From Collinsella tanakaei YIT 12063 (lineage in GTDB: Bacteria > Actinomycetota > Coriobacteriia > Coriobacteriales > Coriobacteriaceae): 64,000 nucleotides of DNA. The stretch spans positions 184,818 to 248,817 of the forward strand of contig NZ_JH126468.1 in NCBI RefSeq assembly GCF_000225705.1, written 5' to 3'. Under the pieces are notes generated by a model that was not told where the DNA came from, ran no database searches, and saw only the letters and a program-made list of their open reading frames with translations. Each line of letters begins with the position of its first letter. Position 1 is the first letter of the stretch. This document shows positions 31,963 to 41,196 of the stretch, piece after piece. The translations under genes and the position numbers were made by a program.

Positions 31963-34604
31963 TACTGGTCGCCTCCCTTCATGTGCTTGGCGCGCGGTGC
32001 GCTGTGGTCCCCCGCCACGTCCTTGTCCTCATCCGCGCCGTCATGGGCCACCTTGACCGCAAGCGACCCGGGCAGCACGGTTGTGTGCGAGCGAATCTCA
32101 TTCACCAAGGCATCATCCGGAAGCTCGGCGATGCGAAGCTGGAACTGCATGCTTTCGCGTATGTACTCGACCACAATCATGTACGTATCCGCGAGAATGA
32201 CCGAAACAATCCAAAGGACCAGCATGATAATCTTGCCCTCGATCTCCAAATCGAGCGTGGCGGTAAGGATGAACAGCACCACGGGAAGACCAAACACCAG
32301 CATGAAGCCAGCTTTGATGAGTTTGGGGTAGCGCTCCTCAAATCGAGCCGCCCGCAGAATAAGGTCCTCACGATAGCCCGCGGTGTCGAGCATGGCGCGC
32401 AGGGCCCAGCGCAAAGAGAAGCGCTCACGGGGACGGTCATCTTTTTCGCAGATCATAACGCCCGTGCGCTCCAGCTCTTTATCAAACAGCAGGTTGAGGT
32501 TGAGCATGAGGGTGCGCAGCTTCACACCAATAAAGAGCGCGACCGCCAAAAAGACCGCAAGGACACCCAGATTGATTGCGTAATCCATACCGTACATGCC
32601 GCCAATGGTCTCGCGCATGGCAGAGATGCCATAGGTAAAGGGCAGCAGAGGGTGCAAGCGCTGGAAGAAGCCCGGCATCATCTCGATGGGGTACATGCCC
32701 GATGAACCCGGGATTTGGACGATGACCAAGATTACAACCAACGCTTTGCCGATATGCTTGAACGCGCTCGCAAGCGCATAGATGATGTTGACGTAAACGA
32801 ATGAGGTAAAAATACCCGCCAACACAAACAGCTCGGGGCGCAGGCACTGCATACCTAGGACCAAATCGCCGCAGCACACGATAAAGGCCTGCACAAAGCC
32901 AAGCACCACCAGCAGCAACCAGCGGCCAAAGTAGCCCTCGGTAGCAGTAAACGCGCCAATGCCCTCGCCATCGACCTCTAGCTTAATGATGGCGATGAGG
33001 ACGCAACCGCCCACCCACAGCGCCAGGTTGGTATAGAACGGGGCCACGCCGGAGCCATAGTTGCTCACGGGATACACTGCCTTAGTGGTAAGGGTCACGG
33101 GGCTGGACATGAAATCCGCCAGGTCGGCAGAACTGGCACCAAGAATCTCGTCCAGCTTATCAAGCGACTCGGATGCGCGAAGCGCGGCAACATCATTTGC
33201 AGCCGTGCTCAACGTGCCCTGCAACTTCTCTAGCGAGGAGTCAGCCTGCGACATGGTCGAAGAAGCCTGGTCCAAGGTTGTGATGAGCTGGGAGAGCACG
33301 CCGCGAGCCTGCGCGATGGTGGGCTCAAGGCTTGCCACCACGCCGGTAAGATCGCCGGATACCTCGGAGAATGAATCCATGCCCTGGCTTAGCTGCGGAA
33401 GCACCGTGCTGGCCATATCCTGCTGCACGCCCTCCATAGCGCTGATCCCCTGTTGGGTGGCCGAGTCAAGAGATGACACCGCGCCCGCAATCGCGCCCGC
33501 GGAGTTCTGAATATCAGTGCTCTGGTCCTGCAGGGCGTCCTTCAACGTCTGGAGCTCTGCCAGCTGCTCTTCGAGCGCGGAAAGAACAAGACCGCTGTCG
33601 ATGCCCGTGATTTCGCGAATATCGATGATAATCCGGTTAACATCATTGATGACCATTTGGACATCTGCCAGGGCTCCATCAACCTTGCCGCCAGCCGCGC
33701 TAATGGCACCGGAAAGCTTGCCCACGGCGACGTTGGCATTGGAAGACGCCTTGCCCATTTGGGTCAAGCCGTGACTAAGAGCTGTGTTGAGCGAGCTCGC
33801 AAAGTTGCGCGAGCTGGTGCGCGCGGATGCCAGCAGCGCATCGCCCTTATCGAGCGCGTTGACCAATGAGGGGATTTGGCCGGAGAGCGCCGACAAGGTC
33901 TCGTCAGCCTTGGCCCCCGCCTCTTTGGAGGTCGCGATGGTTTTCTGCATGCCCGCTAGGGCATCGCGCACGTCCTGCAGAGCCTGGCTGGAACGCTGGA
34001 CGTTCTCCAAGATGCCGCCCTGGGTCTCGGCGCCCTGAGCATCCAGATCGCCCGCCGCATTCTGTATTTTCTCGACCAGCGTTTCACTCACCGTTGCGAC
34101 AAAGGTCTCGTTAATCTGCTCCTCGACCGTCTGCGCGCCCGTATCGGTCACCTTGGGCGCAATGGCATTCTTCTTCTCGTTGCAATAATACTCAAGTTGA
34201 GGCTGGGTAAACGTACCCGTCAACATGCTGGTAAGGTTGGTGCTGAAGTCATCCGGAATGATGATCGCTGCGTAGTACTCGCCGGACTTCACGCCCTCCA
34301 CGGCAGCATCCGCGTCTGTAAAGACCCAACCAAGCTGGTCGTTTTCTTTAAGCTTGGAGACGGTCTCATCGCCCGCGTTGAGCTCTCCCACGTATTCGTT
34401 GGACGTGCCCTGGTCGTTGTTGGCAACGGCAACCTTGATATTTGCCGTGTTTCCATACGGGTCCCAGTTGGCAACTATGTTGTACCAAGCGTAGAGCGAC
34501 GGAATAACGCATACGCCAATAGTGATAACCAAAGCAACGGGATTTTTAAGCAGGCGCAAGATATCGCGCTTGAAAATCTGAAATGCCTTTTTCACTAGAA
34601 CCAT
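31962..34604 (-). CDS. YhgE/Pip-family membrane protein (first of pair), with cytoplasmic C-terminal extension
   Basis: This 880-residue paralogue of the next gene has the same SLYAWYNIVANWDPYGNTANIKVAVAN signature, a long extracellular helical region with many Ala/Ser/Gln heptads, and C-terminal ABC-2-like helices. It continues about 150 residues further with two more hydrophobic helices (LVFGLPVVLFILTATLD and IIMLVLWIVSVILADTY) and a charged tail that the partner lacks. The start codon (MVLVKK) has only a weak AGG site, and a GTG three codons downstream is an alternative. A promoter region of about 340 bp separates it from a divergent GNAT gene. Confidence 0.86.
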   Translation of the reverse strand: MVLVKKAFQIFKRDILRLLKNPVALVITIGVCVIPSLYAWYNIVANWDPYGNTANIKVAVANNDQGTSNEYVGELNAGDETVSKLKENDQLGWVFTDADAAVEGVKSGEYYAAIIIPDDFSTNLTSMLTGTFTQPQLEYYCNEKKNAIAPKVTDTGAQTVEEQINETFVATVSETLVEKIQNAAGDLDAQGAETQGGILENVQRSSQALQDVRDALAGMQKTIATSKEAGAKADETLSALSGQIPSLVNALDKGDALLASARTSSRNFASSLNTALSHGLTQMGKASSNANVAVGKLSGAISAAGGKVDGALADVQMVINDVNRIIIDIREITGIDSGLVLSALEEQLAELQTLKDALQDQSTDIQNSAGAIAGAVSSLDSATQQGISAMEGVQQDMASTVLPQLSQGMDSFSEVSGDLTGVVASLEPTIAQARGVLSQLITTLDQASSTMSQADSSLEKLQGTLSTAANDVAALRASESLDKLDEILGASSADLADFMSSPVTLTTKAVYPVSNYGSGVAPFYTNLALWVGGCVLIAIIKLEVDGEGIGAFTATEGYFGRWLLLVVLGFVQAFIVCCGDLVLGMQCLRPELFVLAGIFTSFVYVNIIYALASAFKHIGKALVVILVIVQIPGSSGMYPIEMMPGFFQRLHPLLPFTYGISAMRETIGGMYGMDYAINLGVLAVFLAVALFIGVKLRTLMLNLNLLFDKELERTGVMICEKDDRPRERFSLRWALRAMLDTAGYREDLILRAARFEERYPKLIKAGFMLVFGLPVVLFILTATLDLEIEGKIIMLVLWIVSVILADTYMIVVEYIRESMQFQLRIAELPDDALVNEIRSHTTVLPGSLAVKVAHDGADEDKDVAGDHSAPRAKHMKGGDQ

Positions 34605-34945
34605 CCAAACCTAGTCGACGCTGTCCCCCACGTACACTCCCCGTCCAAGACAGGGGTCGTTGACAGAAAAGGATTCCGATACGATTGCTCCAGCACTATA
34701 CAACAATTGTGTATAAACGTACATGTGGGGAGTAATTTTGGTTGACAGATGAAATAAACCAACACATTCGAAGCCTACGCGACAGTTGTTGTAGCATATA
34801 TATACTGTTGTAAGTGCTCTGTTTTTCCGCATGCTCCCCGCGATAGACCGCGCACCGAGACTTTACAAAAGGCCACGCACGCACCGCCTATACTGGATAC
34901 ACTGTCGGCGCGCACCCTATAGTCGCACCGGGACGGGGGATGATC
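34605..34945. promoter_or_regulatory. Divergent promoter region between the YhgE pair and a GNAT gene
   Basis: The region holds a near-palindrome TATACA-N7-TGTATA (34697-34715) of TetR-operator size. It also has a TACAACA direct repeat around an AT run (about 34785-34812) and a TTGACA box near 34742. No coding potential was seen. No TetR gene is adjacent. Confidence 0.4.
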
Positions 34946-35410
34946 ATGTCGTTTGTCTTTGATACCGCTTCCGCAGACGATTGCGAACGCGTTTGGGACC
35001 TCATTTGCCAGCTAGAGAAGTGTCGGCTGCCCTTTGAGCCCTTTCGCGAAATGTTTGTCAAACAAGTGAAGAGCACGCACTACTGCTGCCTTGTCGCCCG
35101 CGAAGAAGCAGATGCCCCCGCATGCGCCATATTGAACCTGCGCTTTGAAAACCAGCTGCACCACGCGGCGCGCGTCGCTGAGATCCTTGAATTCATTGTG
35201 GACGAGCCCCACCGCGGCAAGGGAATTGGGGCCGCGCTCCTCGAAGAAGCCCAGCGCGTCGCAAAAGAAATGGGATGCGTGCAACTTGAAGTCACCAGCA
35301 ACCGCACGCGTACGGAGGCGCATGGTTTTTACGAATCCCAGGGTATGGTGAACTCGCACGTAAAGCTTACGCTACCGTTTGACGAGATTGATCTAGAGGA
35401 CATCTCCTAG
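34946..35410 (+). CDS. GNAT-family N-acetyltransferase
   Basis: This 154-residue protein has the GNAT fold: an N-terminal helix pair, then AEILEFIVDEPHRGKGIGAALLEEAQRVAKEMGCVQLEVTSNRTRTEAHGFYESQGM. The RGKGIGAALL segment is the acetyl-CoA pyrophosphate loop. The ATG at MSFVFDT lies 6 bp after GGGGG; one two codons upstream is also possible. The substrate cannot be told. It converges on the 5-FTHF cyclo-ligase gene with 7 bp between stops. Confidence 0.85.
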   Translation: MSFVFDTASADDCERVWDLICQLEKCRLPFEPFREMFVKQVKSTHYCCLVAREEADAPACAILNLRFENQLHHAARVAEILEFIVDEPHRGKGIGAALLEEAQRVAKEMGCVQLEVTSNRTRTEAHGFYESQGMVNSHVKLTLPFDEIDLEDIS

Positions 35411-35417
35411 CATGCGC

Positions 35418-36014
35418 CTAGCGGCACGCCCAGACGCTGCCCTCGGTCACGATGAAATCAACCGGAACGTCGAATGACTCGACGGGAAGCGGATTCGAAC
35501 TGATCTGCATGGTCCTTGCCAGGGCGATTTTGTCTCCCGGGTAATGCCAGAGAAAACGGTCGTAGCAACCGCCTCCATACCCTATGCGGTGACCCTGGGC
35601 ATCGAATACCAAACCGGGGACCAAACATACCGACCCAAAGAAATCGTCCATAGAAAGCAGGCGACACTCATCTGGATCGGGCTCGAGAATGCCCTTGAAA
35701 CCAGGTGAGACCTGATTGAGGGATTCGATCTCGTAAAACGCCATCTCTCGGGTTGCCGAATCGACCAAGGGCACGCCCACGCGGCGCCCCGATTCGAGAA
35801 CGCCCTGGATAATGCCGTGTGTATCGACTTCATTCCCATAAGATATATAGGACAAAACAAGCGGGGCTTCTGCAAACAGCGGAAAATCCAGTAGCGTTTC
35901 GTCGATCGATCGATCCATACGGGCCTTGAAAGGGGCGGGAATCTGCTGGCGCGCGGCAAGGTAGCCCGCTCGCAAAGCGCTTTTGTCAGCATCGGTGCCG
36001 TACGAACTCGCCAT
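35418..36014 (-). CDS. 5-formyltetrahydrofolate cyclo-ligase family protein
   Basis: This 198-residue enzyme converts 5-formyl-THF to 5,10-methenyl-THF with ATP, feeding one-carbon metabolism. Family markers are the N-terminal KSALRAGYLAAR helix, LSYISYGNEVDTHGII, DAQGHRIGYGGGCYDRFL (ATP/Mg site) and VPVDFIVTE near the end, all in order and at full length. A GGGAGG site precedes the ATG. Confidence 0.93.
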   Translation of the reverse strand: MASSYGTDADKSALRAGYLAARQQIPAPFKARMDRSIDETLLDFPLFAEAPLVLSYISYGNEVDTHGIIQGVLESGRRVGVPLVDSATREMAFYEIESLNQVSPGFKGILEPDPDECRLLSMDDFFGSVCLVPGLVFDAQGHRIGYGGGCYDRFLWHYPGDKIALARTMQISSNPLPVESFDVPVDFIVTEGSVWACR

Positions 36015-36127
36015 GCACGCCTCCCATAATTCCCCGTAGTACTTGGAGTTTTATTTTAGCAGCCAAACCGGCAGCTCCACATAATTATAGAAGGCCAAAG
36101 CATGTCCCTTCAGAAAGCCTTAATCCA

Positions 36128-36170
36128 CCAAAAAGGGCTCCGCAACTCGTATATGAGCTGCGAAGCCCTC
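36128..36170 (-). terminator. Rho-independent terminator of htpG
   Basis: On the minus strand AGGGCTTCGCAGCT pairs with AGTTGCGGAGCCCT (14-bp stem with two mismatch or wobble positions) around an 8-nt loop, followed by TTTTTGG. Confidence 0.85.
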
Positions 36171-36203
36171 TGTTCGCTCGGCACTACATCGCCAAGAAGC
36201 AAT

Positions 36204-38228
36204 CTACATCAAGCTGCAGATATTCTGAGCAAAGGCAACGGGATCGGCAGGCAAGATACCCTCCACCAGCAGTGCCTGGTCATAGAGCAGCCCCGCGTAC
36301 AGGGAGAGCTTCTCAGTGTCATCCGCCTCCTTAGCGGCCACCAACTTCTCGAACACCGGGTGCTTAGCGTTGAGTTCCAGCACGCGGACGGTCTTGGGCA
36401 TGCCCTCGGTACCCGCCTCGGGACCGCGAGCCAAAACCTTTTCCATCTCAAGCGACAGCGGACCCTCGGTGGTGATACAGGCCGGGGCATCGGTCAGACG
36501 GGCCGAAACGGCGACTTTCTCCACCTTATCGCCAAGGGCTTCCTTCATGGCTTCGAACAGGTCGCCGTGCTCGCGCGTAGCCTCCTCGGCATCCTTCTTC
36601 TCATCCTCGGTTGCCAGATCAAGATCGCCGGTCGCAACGTTCTTGAACTCGATGTCGCGATCTTCCACCTCAGGCTCGGCGCCGTCGGCCACCGCCTTGG
36701 CAGCCGCCTCGCGCGCCACCTCGTCCTCGTAGACCTTGGACAGGCCGCAGGCGTGATAGGTCCGCATGGCCTGGAAGGTGAACTCGTCCACATCCATGGT
36801 GCACAGCAGCACGTCGTAGCCGCGATCGAGCACGCCCTTCACCACGGGCATCTTGGACAGACGCTCGCGGTCGTCACCGGCGGCGTAATAGATCGCCTTC
36901 TGCCCCTCGGGCATGGTCGCGGCGTATTCCGCCAGCGTCACCATCTTGTTCTCGCGCGCGCTCCAGAACAGCAGCAGGTCTGCCAGCTCGGAAGCCTTCA
37001 TACCATAGCTGGAGTAGATGCCGAACTTGAGGCCGCGTCCAAAGTTCTCGAAGAAGGCCTCGTAGGTCTCGCGATCATCGTCGCGCATAGCCTTGAGCTC
37101 GCTGGTGATCTTCTTCTCTACGCGCGAGGCGATGGCACGCAGCTGACGGTCCTGCTGCAGGGTCTCGCGAGAGATGTTGAGCGAGATATCGGCGGAATCC
37201 ACCACACCGCGCACAAAGTTGTAGTAGTCCGGCAACAGGTCGGCGCACTTCTCCATAATCATGACGTTGGAGCTGTAGAGGGAGAGGCCCTTTTGATAAT
37301 CCTTGCTGTATAGGTCGAAGGGGGCGCGGCCGGGGATGAACAGCAGCGCATCGTACTCGAGCGAGCCCTCGGCATGGAAGCTGATGGTGCGCGCGGGATC
37401 GTCCCAATCATGGAAAGTCGACTTGTAGAACTCGTTATAATCGGACTGCTCAACATCTGAGCTGCGCTTTTTCCAAATGGGCGTCATGGAGTTGATGGTC
37501 TCGAGCTCCTGGTAGTCCTCATACTGGGGCTGATAGTCGTCGCCGGCATCCTCTGGACGAGGAAGCTCGCGGCTCTTGCTTACCATCATCTGGATGGGAT
37601 AGCGCACGTAGTTGCTGTAGCGGGTTATGAGGTCACGCAGGCCCCACTCGGTAAGGTAGGTGTCGTAATTCTCGCCCGCCTCGCCGTTCTCGCCCTTGGT
37701 GTTCTCGCGAATGGTCAGGATGACATCGGTGCCGTGCTCGGCGCGCTCGCCATCTTCGATGGTGTAGCCCTCAAGGCCGTCGCTCTCCCACACGTGCGCC
37801 GTCTGTTCGCCAAAGGCGCGGCTCACAACGCGAACCTTGGATGCGACCATGAACGCAGAGTAGAAGCCCACACCAAACTGGCCGATGATGTCGACATCAC
37901 CACCCTGGCTCTCGGCGTTTTCCTGCTTGAATTCCTCGCTACCCGAATGGGCGATGGTGCCCAGGTTGCGCTCCAAATCCTCCGCGGTCATGCCGATGCC
38001 GTTATCGGAAACGGTCAACGTGCGCGCGTCCTTGTCGAACGAGATTCTGATAGCCAGGTCGTTGGAGTCTAGCTTGATATCGGAATTGGTCAGGCTCTTG
38101 AAGTTGAGCTTGTCCACGGCGTCCGACGCGTTGGAGATCAACTCGCGAAGAAAGATCTCCTTGTTGGTATAGATCGAGTTGATCATGAGGTCGAGCAGCT
38201 TTTTGCTCTCCGTCTTAAACTGGCGCAT
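36204..38228 (-). CDS. htpG: Molecular chaperone HtpG (Hsp90)
   Basis: This 674-residue cytosolic Hsp90 has an N-terminal GHKL ATPase domain (LRELISNASDAVDKLNF, DNGIGMTAEDLERNLGTIAHSG, GQFGVGFYSAFMVASKV), a middle client-binding domain and a C-terminal dimerisation domain. The length exceeds E. coli HtpG (624) because of an acidic linker insert around EDRDIEFKNVATGDLDLATEDEKKD. The start (MRQFKTESKK) has GGAGGG upstream; the open frame extends 19 codons further but is not family-like. It appears monocistronic. Confidence 0.96.
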   Translation of the reverse strand: MRQFKTESKKLLDLMINSIYTNKEIFLRELISNASDAVDKLNFKSLTNSDIKLDSNDLAIRISFDKDARTLTVSDNGIGMTAEDLERNLGTIAHSGSEEFKQENAESQGGDVDIIGQFGVGFYSAFMVASKVRVVSRAFGEQTAHVWESDGLEGYTIEDGERAEHGTDVILTIRENTKGENGEAGENYDTYLTEWGLRDLITRYSNYVRYPIQMMVSKSRELPRPEDAGDDYQPQYEDYQELETINSMTPIWKKRSSDVEQSDYNEFYKSTFHDWDDPARTISFHAEGSLEYDALLFIPGRAPFDLYSKDYQKGLSLYSSNVMIMEKCADLLPDYYNFVRGVVDSADISLNISRETLQQDRQLRAIASRVEKKITSELKAMRDDDRETYEAFFENFGRGLKFGIYSSYGMKASELADLLLFWSARENKMVTLAEYAATMPEGQKAIYYAAGDDRERLSKMPVVKGVLDRGYDVLLCTMDVDEFTFQAMRTYHACGLSKVYEDEVAREAAAKAVADGAEPEVEDRDIEFKNVATGDLDLATEDEKKDAEEATREHGDLFEAMKEALGDKVEKVAVSARLTDAPACITTEGPLSLEMEKVLARGPEAGTEGMPKTVRVLELNAKHPVFEKLVAAKEADDTEKLSLYAGLLYDQALLVEGILPADPVAFAQNICSLM

Positions 38229-38350
38229 GCGAGAATCCCTCCATAAAGCGGGCGCCCACAAACCTTGCTGAGGCACCCTATACATTAACGGATTCTATAC
38301 TACCCACATTCGCGCTCATAAAACCTAAGCGATAAAGACTTAGATAATCT

Positions 38351-38842
38351 CTAAAGCCGCTTTGCCATCCAAAGATGGGGCTGGCCCTCGTCTTCATAAT
38401 CCACGTCGGAGATCTGGGTGTATCCCATCTTCGCGTACAAGTCGCGCACGCACTCCTGCGCATGCAGCTTGACCAAACGAGCGCCGGCGGCACGCGCCGC
38501 ATCATCGCTCGCACGCACTATCTCGCTCGCGAGGCCACGGCGCCGGTACTCGCCCAGAACCGCCACGCGCCCCAGCAAGTAGGTTTCAGAAGCCCCAATT
38601 CCCTCATCGAACTCGCAAGCGGGAGACTTGGGGGCATCGAGTGCAGCCGCCCTCTCCAGCTCCTCGGGAAACACGCGGGAACAGCCAGCGACCTCGCCAT
38701 CAACGTAGAGCGTCACATGAATGCACCGGGGATCGTCGTCAATCTGATCGAACTCGTTTTCATAGCCCTGCTCGTCCATAAACACGCGCTTGCGCACATC
38801 AAACGCCGCATCTCGCGCATCAAAGCGCACGGTCAGTTCCAT
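38351..38842 (-). CDS. GNAT-family N-acetyltransferase, ElaA-like
   Basis: This 163-residue acetyltransferase has the features VRKRVFMDEQGYENEFDQIDDDPRCIHV near the N-terminus, LLGRVAVLGEYRRRGLASEIVRASDDAAR (acetyl-CoA loop) and LHAQECVRDLYAKMGY near the C-terminus. This pattern resembles ElaA/YjcF-type enzymes. The ATG (MELTVRF) lies 5 bp after AAGGAGG. It follows the exopolysaccharide-control genes by about 50 bp, but probably has its own job. Confidence 0.87.
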   Translation of the reverse strand: MELTVRFDARDAAFDVRKRVFMDEQGYENEFDQIDDDPRCIHVTLYVDGEVAGCSRVFPEELERAAALDAPKSPACEFDEGIGASETYLLGRVAVLGEYRRRGLASEIVRASDDAARAAGARLVKLHAQECVRDLYAKMGYTQISDVDYEDEGQPHLWMAKRL

Positions 38843-38895
38843 CTGGGCCTCCTTGCCGCAGCACAATAACCAAAAGCAGCGCGAAGCCCTAGACA

Positions 38896-39528
38896 CTAGC
38901 GCTCGACGTAGCGCAAGCATACCTTTTTGAAGTAGCGGTAATGGCCGGCGTTATGGGCATCGCTTGCCACATAATCATACAAGCCGGCATTGAGCAACTT
39001 AAGCGCGGGACGCTTCTCTTTGCCAAATCTGCCGCCAGCTATAAAGTCAGCCGAAGCCTGAAGCTTGCAACCCATCGAAACCAAGCGCTGAGCGATCTCG
39101 ATATCCTGCTGGATAGCCCGGCAGCGCTCTGGGTGGGCGATGATAATCTGATAGCCCCTACCCTGGAGTTCGTAGATGGTGCGCTCGTACTCCACAAAGT
39201 CGTACTTGGTGGCGCCGCGAGAAAGCTCCAGCAGCAGCTCGTTGCTGCCATCAAAGTGAAGGTAGCGCGCGTAATCAAGGCCCAAGTCCATCAGCTTTGC
39301 ATAGTTGACCTCAAAGCCCATCTGCAAGGGGAACCCCCCGGCACGGCTCTGTAGGAGCCTAAAGGCATTCCACATGGCCGCATAATTAAAGTAGGGGTCC
39401 CGGCAATGGGGCGTGCAAACAATACGGGTTATACCCGCCTTCTTTGCCGACCGCAGCATATCTAAGCTTTCATGCAAATCCCGGGCGCCGTCATCGACAC
39501 CCGGGAGAATGTGGCAATGTATATCGCG
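38896..39528 (-). CDS. CpsB/CapC-family PHP tyrosine phosphatase
   Basis: This protein of about 210 residues has the PHP-type metal motif DIHCHILPGVDDGARD at its very start, then CTPH, GFEVNY, AHPERC and SDAHN, which provide the manganese ligands. It dephosphorylates the tyrosine cluster of the cognate BY-kinase and so sets exopolysaccharide chain length. I take the GTG just before RDIHCH because the family starts there and it follows the kinase stop by 10 bp. The frame is open 22 codons further (a TTG start), overlapping the kinase gene. Confidence 0.87.
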   Translation of the reverse strand, partial: RDIHCHILPGVDDGARDLHESLDMLRSAKKAGITRIVCTPHCRDPYFNYAAMWNAFRLLQSRAGGFPLQMGFEVNYAKLMDLGLDYARYLHFDGSNELLLELSRGATKYDFVEYERTIYELQGRGYQIIIAHPERCRAIQQDIEIAQRLVSMGCKLQASADFIAGGRFGKEKRPALKLLNAGLYDYVASDAHNAGHYRYFKKVCLRYVER

Positions 39529-39538
39529 CACGGCCGCG

Positions 39539-40330
39539 TTAACGCTTTGCGAAGCGGCTGCCGCTGGGGCGCTTGGCGCGCGAAGCGGGCTCAAGCTTTA
39601 CCGGAGCGCTCAGCACGCCATCAACCACGGGATCGGGCTGGCCCGCGCTGGACTTATGATGAGAGCCGTCCTTGGAGTAATACGAGTAATAATACTCGTT
39701 ACCAATGTTCTCGCAGCAATTCATCACCGTGCCGATAATATGAACCTCTGCCTTGCGAAGCTGGGCGACAGCGTCCACAACCTCCTTGCGCCTGGTATAG
39801 TTCTCGCGAATAACAAATAAAACGCCATCAACCAGCTGGCCAATCTCGGCAGCATCGACAAAGGCGCCCACCGGCGGCGTGTCGACAACCACGTAATTAA
39901 AGCGGTTCTCGAGCTGACTGATTAGGTCTGCAAAACGACGGGAGGCAATCAGGTCAGCCGGATTGGGAATATGCGGCTCGCAGTCAAGGAAGAACATACC
40001 GGGCTGATCGACCTCAACCAGCGCCTCATCAAGCGTTGCCTGCTCGGAAAGAACGGCGTAGATGCCGCCAGACGAGTGGACGCCAAGCATATTCGCCAGG
40101 CTGCGACGACGCATATCGCACTCGACCAAAACCACGCTAGCACCACTCGATGCAATTGCTCGAGCCAAATTGCATGCCGTGGTCGACTTGCCCTCCTTAG
40201 GTTTGGACGAGGTGACCGCAAGGGTCTGGATGGGCTTATCTACGCTTGCAAAACGAATGTTGGCAAGCAAGGTTTTCATTGCATTCTGAACAGCGCGGCG
40301 ATCGTTGCCAGCCCTCTTTTTCAACGCCAT
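39539..40330 (-). CDS. CpsD/CapB-family tyrosine kinase (BY-kinase)
   Basis: This 263-residue cytoplasmic kinase has Walker A SSKPKEGKSTTACNLA, Walker A' VVLVECDMRRRSLANML and Walker B YVVVDTPPVG. A tyrosine cluster NEYYYSYYSKD lies near residue 218, the usual autophosphorylation tail, here followed by about 35 extra basic residues. It needs the membrane activator encoded just upstream (3-bp gap). Confidence 0.9.
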   Translation of the reverse strand: MALKKRAGNDRRAVQNAMKTLLANIRFASVDKPIQTLAVTSSKPKEGKSTTACNLARAIASSGASVVLVECDMRRRSLANMLGVHSSGGIYAVLSEQATLDEALVEVDQPGMFFLDCEPHIPNPADLIASRRFADLISQLENRFNYVVVDTPPVGAFVDAAEIGQLVDGVLFVIRENYTRRKEVVDAVAQLRKAEVHIIGTVMNCCENIGNEYYYSYYSKDGSHHKSSAGQPDPVVDGVLSAPVKLEPASRAKRPSGSRFAKR

Positions 40331-40333
40331 GGA

Positions 40334-40993
40334 TTACCTACCGTCCTTAAGAACCGGGATACGGCCAATGACAGAGATGCCAAGGAGGTCCTCGGCATCC
40401 TCAGAGCTGCGGACGCGCGTGTTCAGCATATCGATAAGTACGATAATCGCAACCGCGGCAAACAGTCCTGCCAAAAACGCGACGGCAACATACAAAGTAC
40501 GGTTGGGGCCGCTGGGAGATGTGGGGGCGTCGGCGCGATCGATCACATTGACGCTCTGAGCCATCTGCACGTTTTGCGCAACCTCAGAGACCTCTTCTGC
40601 GATAGCGTTCGCAACGCGGGCGACACCCTCGGCATCCTTGCCGGTAACGCTCAGCGTAATGACACGCGACGTGGTCTCGCTCGAAACGGACACCTTATAG
40701 CCGTTCAGGCTCTTAAGACCCAGTTTTTTAGCGGAACCGTCCTGGACGACGTCGCTCTGCAGCAGCGTGGCGACGTCATTCGCCAGCATCTGGGATGCGG
40801 AGAGGTCGGTATAGTTGGTGGATCCGCCAGCAGATGACTCGCGAGCAAGGATGTACATGCTCGTACTTGCCGTATAGGTGTTCTCCATCATGAAAAAGCT
40901 AACGCCCGCCATGGCAACTGTACACACGATTGGCAACACAACGAGCAGCTTAATATGCTTCCGCAGAAGTTGGAATAACTCGAGCAGCGTCAT
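40334..40993 (-). CDS. Wzz/YveK-type chain-length determinant, kinase activator
   Basis: This 219-residue protein has two membrane helices flanking an extracellular domain (LLVVLPIVCTVAMAGVSFFMM near the start; LYVAVAFLAGLFAAVAIIVLIDML near the end). A proline-rich motif (ADAPTSPSGPNR) precedes the second helix, as in Wzz/CapA activators. It regulates polymer length and activates the kinase. The module is complete (activator, kinase, phosphatase), but no glycosyltransferase or polymerase gene is adjacent. The roughly 200 bp upstream (40994-41196) is AT-rich and probably holds the promoter. Confidence 0.88.
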   Translation of the reverse strand: MTLLELFQLLRKHIKLLVVLPIVCTVAMAGVSFFMMENTYTASTSMYILARESSAGGSTNYTDLSASQMLANDVATLLQSDVVQDGSAKKLGLKSLNGYKVSVSSETTSRVITLSVTGKDAEGVARVANAIAEEVSEVAQNVQMAQSVNVIDRADAPTSPSGPNRTLYVAVAFLAGLFAAVAIIVLIDMLNTRVRSSEDAEDLLGISVIGRIPVLKDGR

Positions 40994-41196
40994 AAAGAGC
41001 CGTTACCTTTCAAAAATGCCCCCGCACATAAATTGGTGTAACAAGAAGCTAATTGCTATTGCGACTAATTTGACATTCTATCGCATTCACCGAAAGAATG
41101 TTGTTCTTTACGAAACCTTCGCTCTCATGGCTAAAAGCAAATTCGTCTAGCAGCGCATAATGTCGAGCGAAAGGGGGCGGCCTCGCTTTTTATGAA

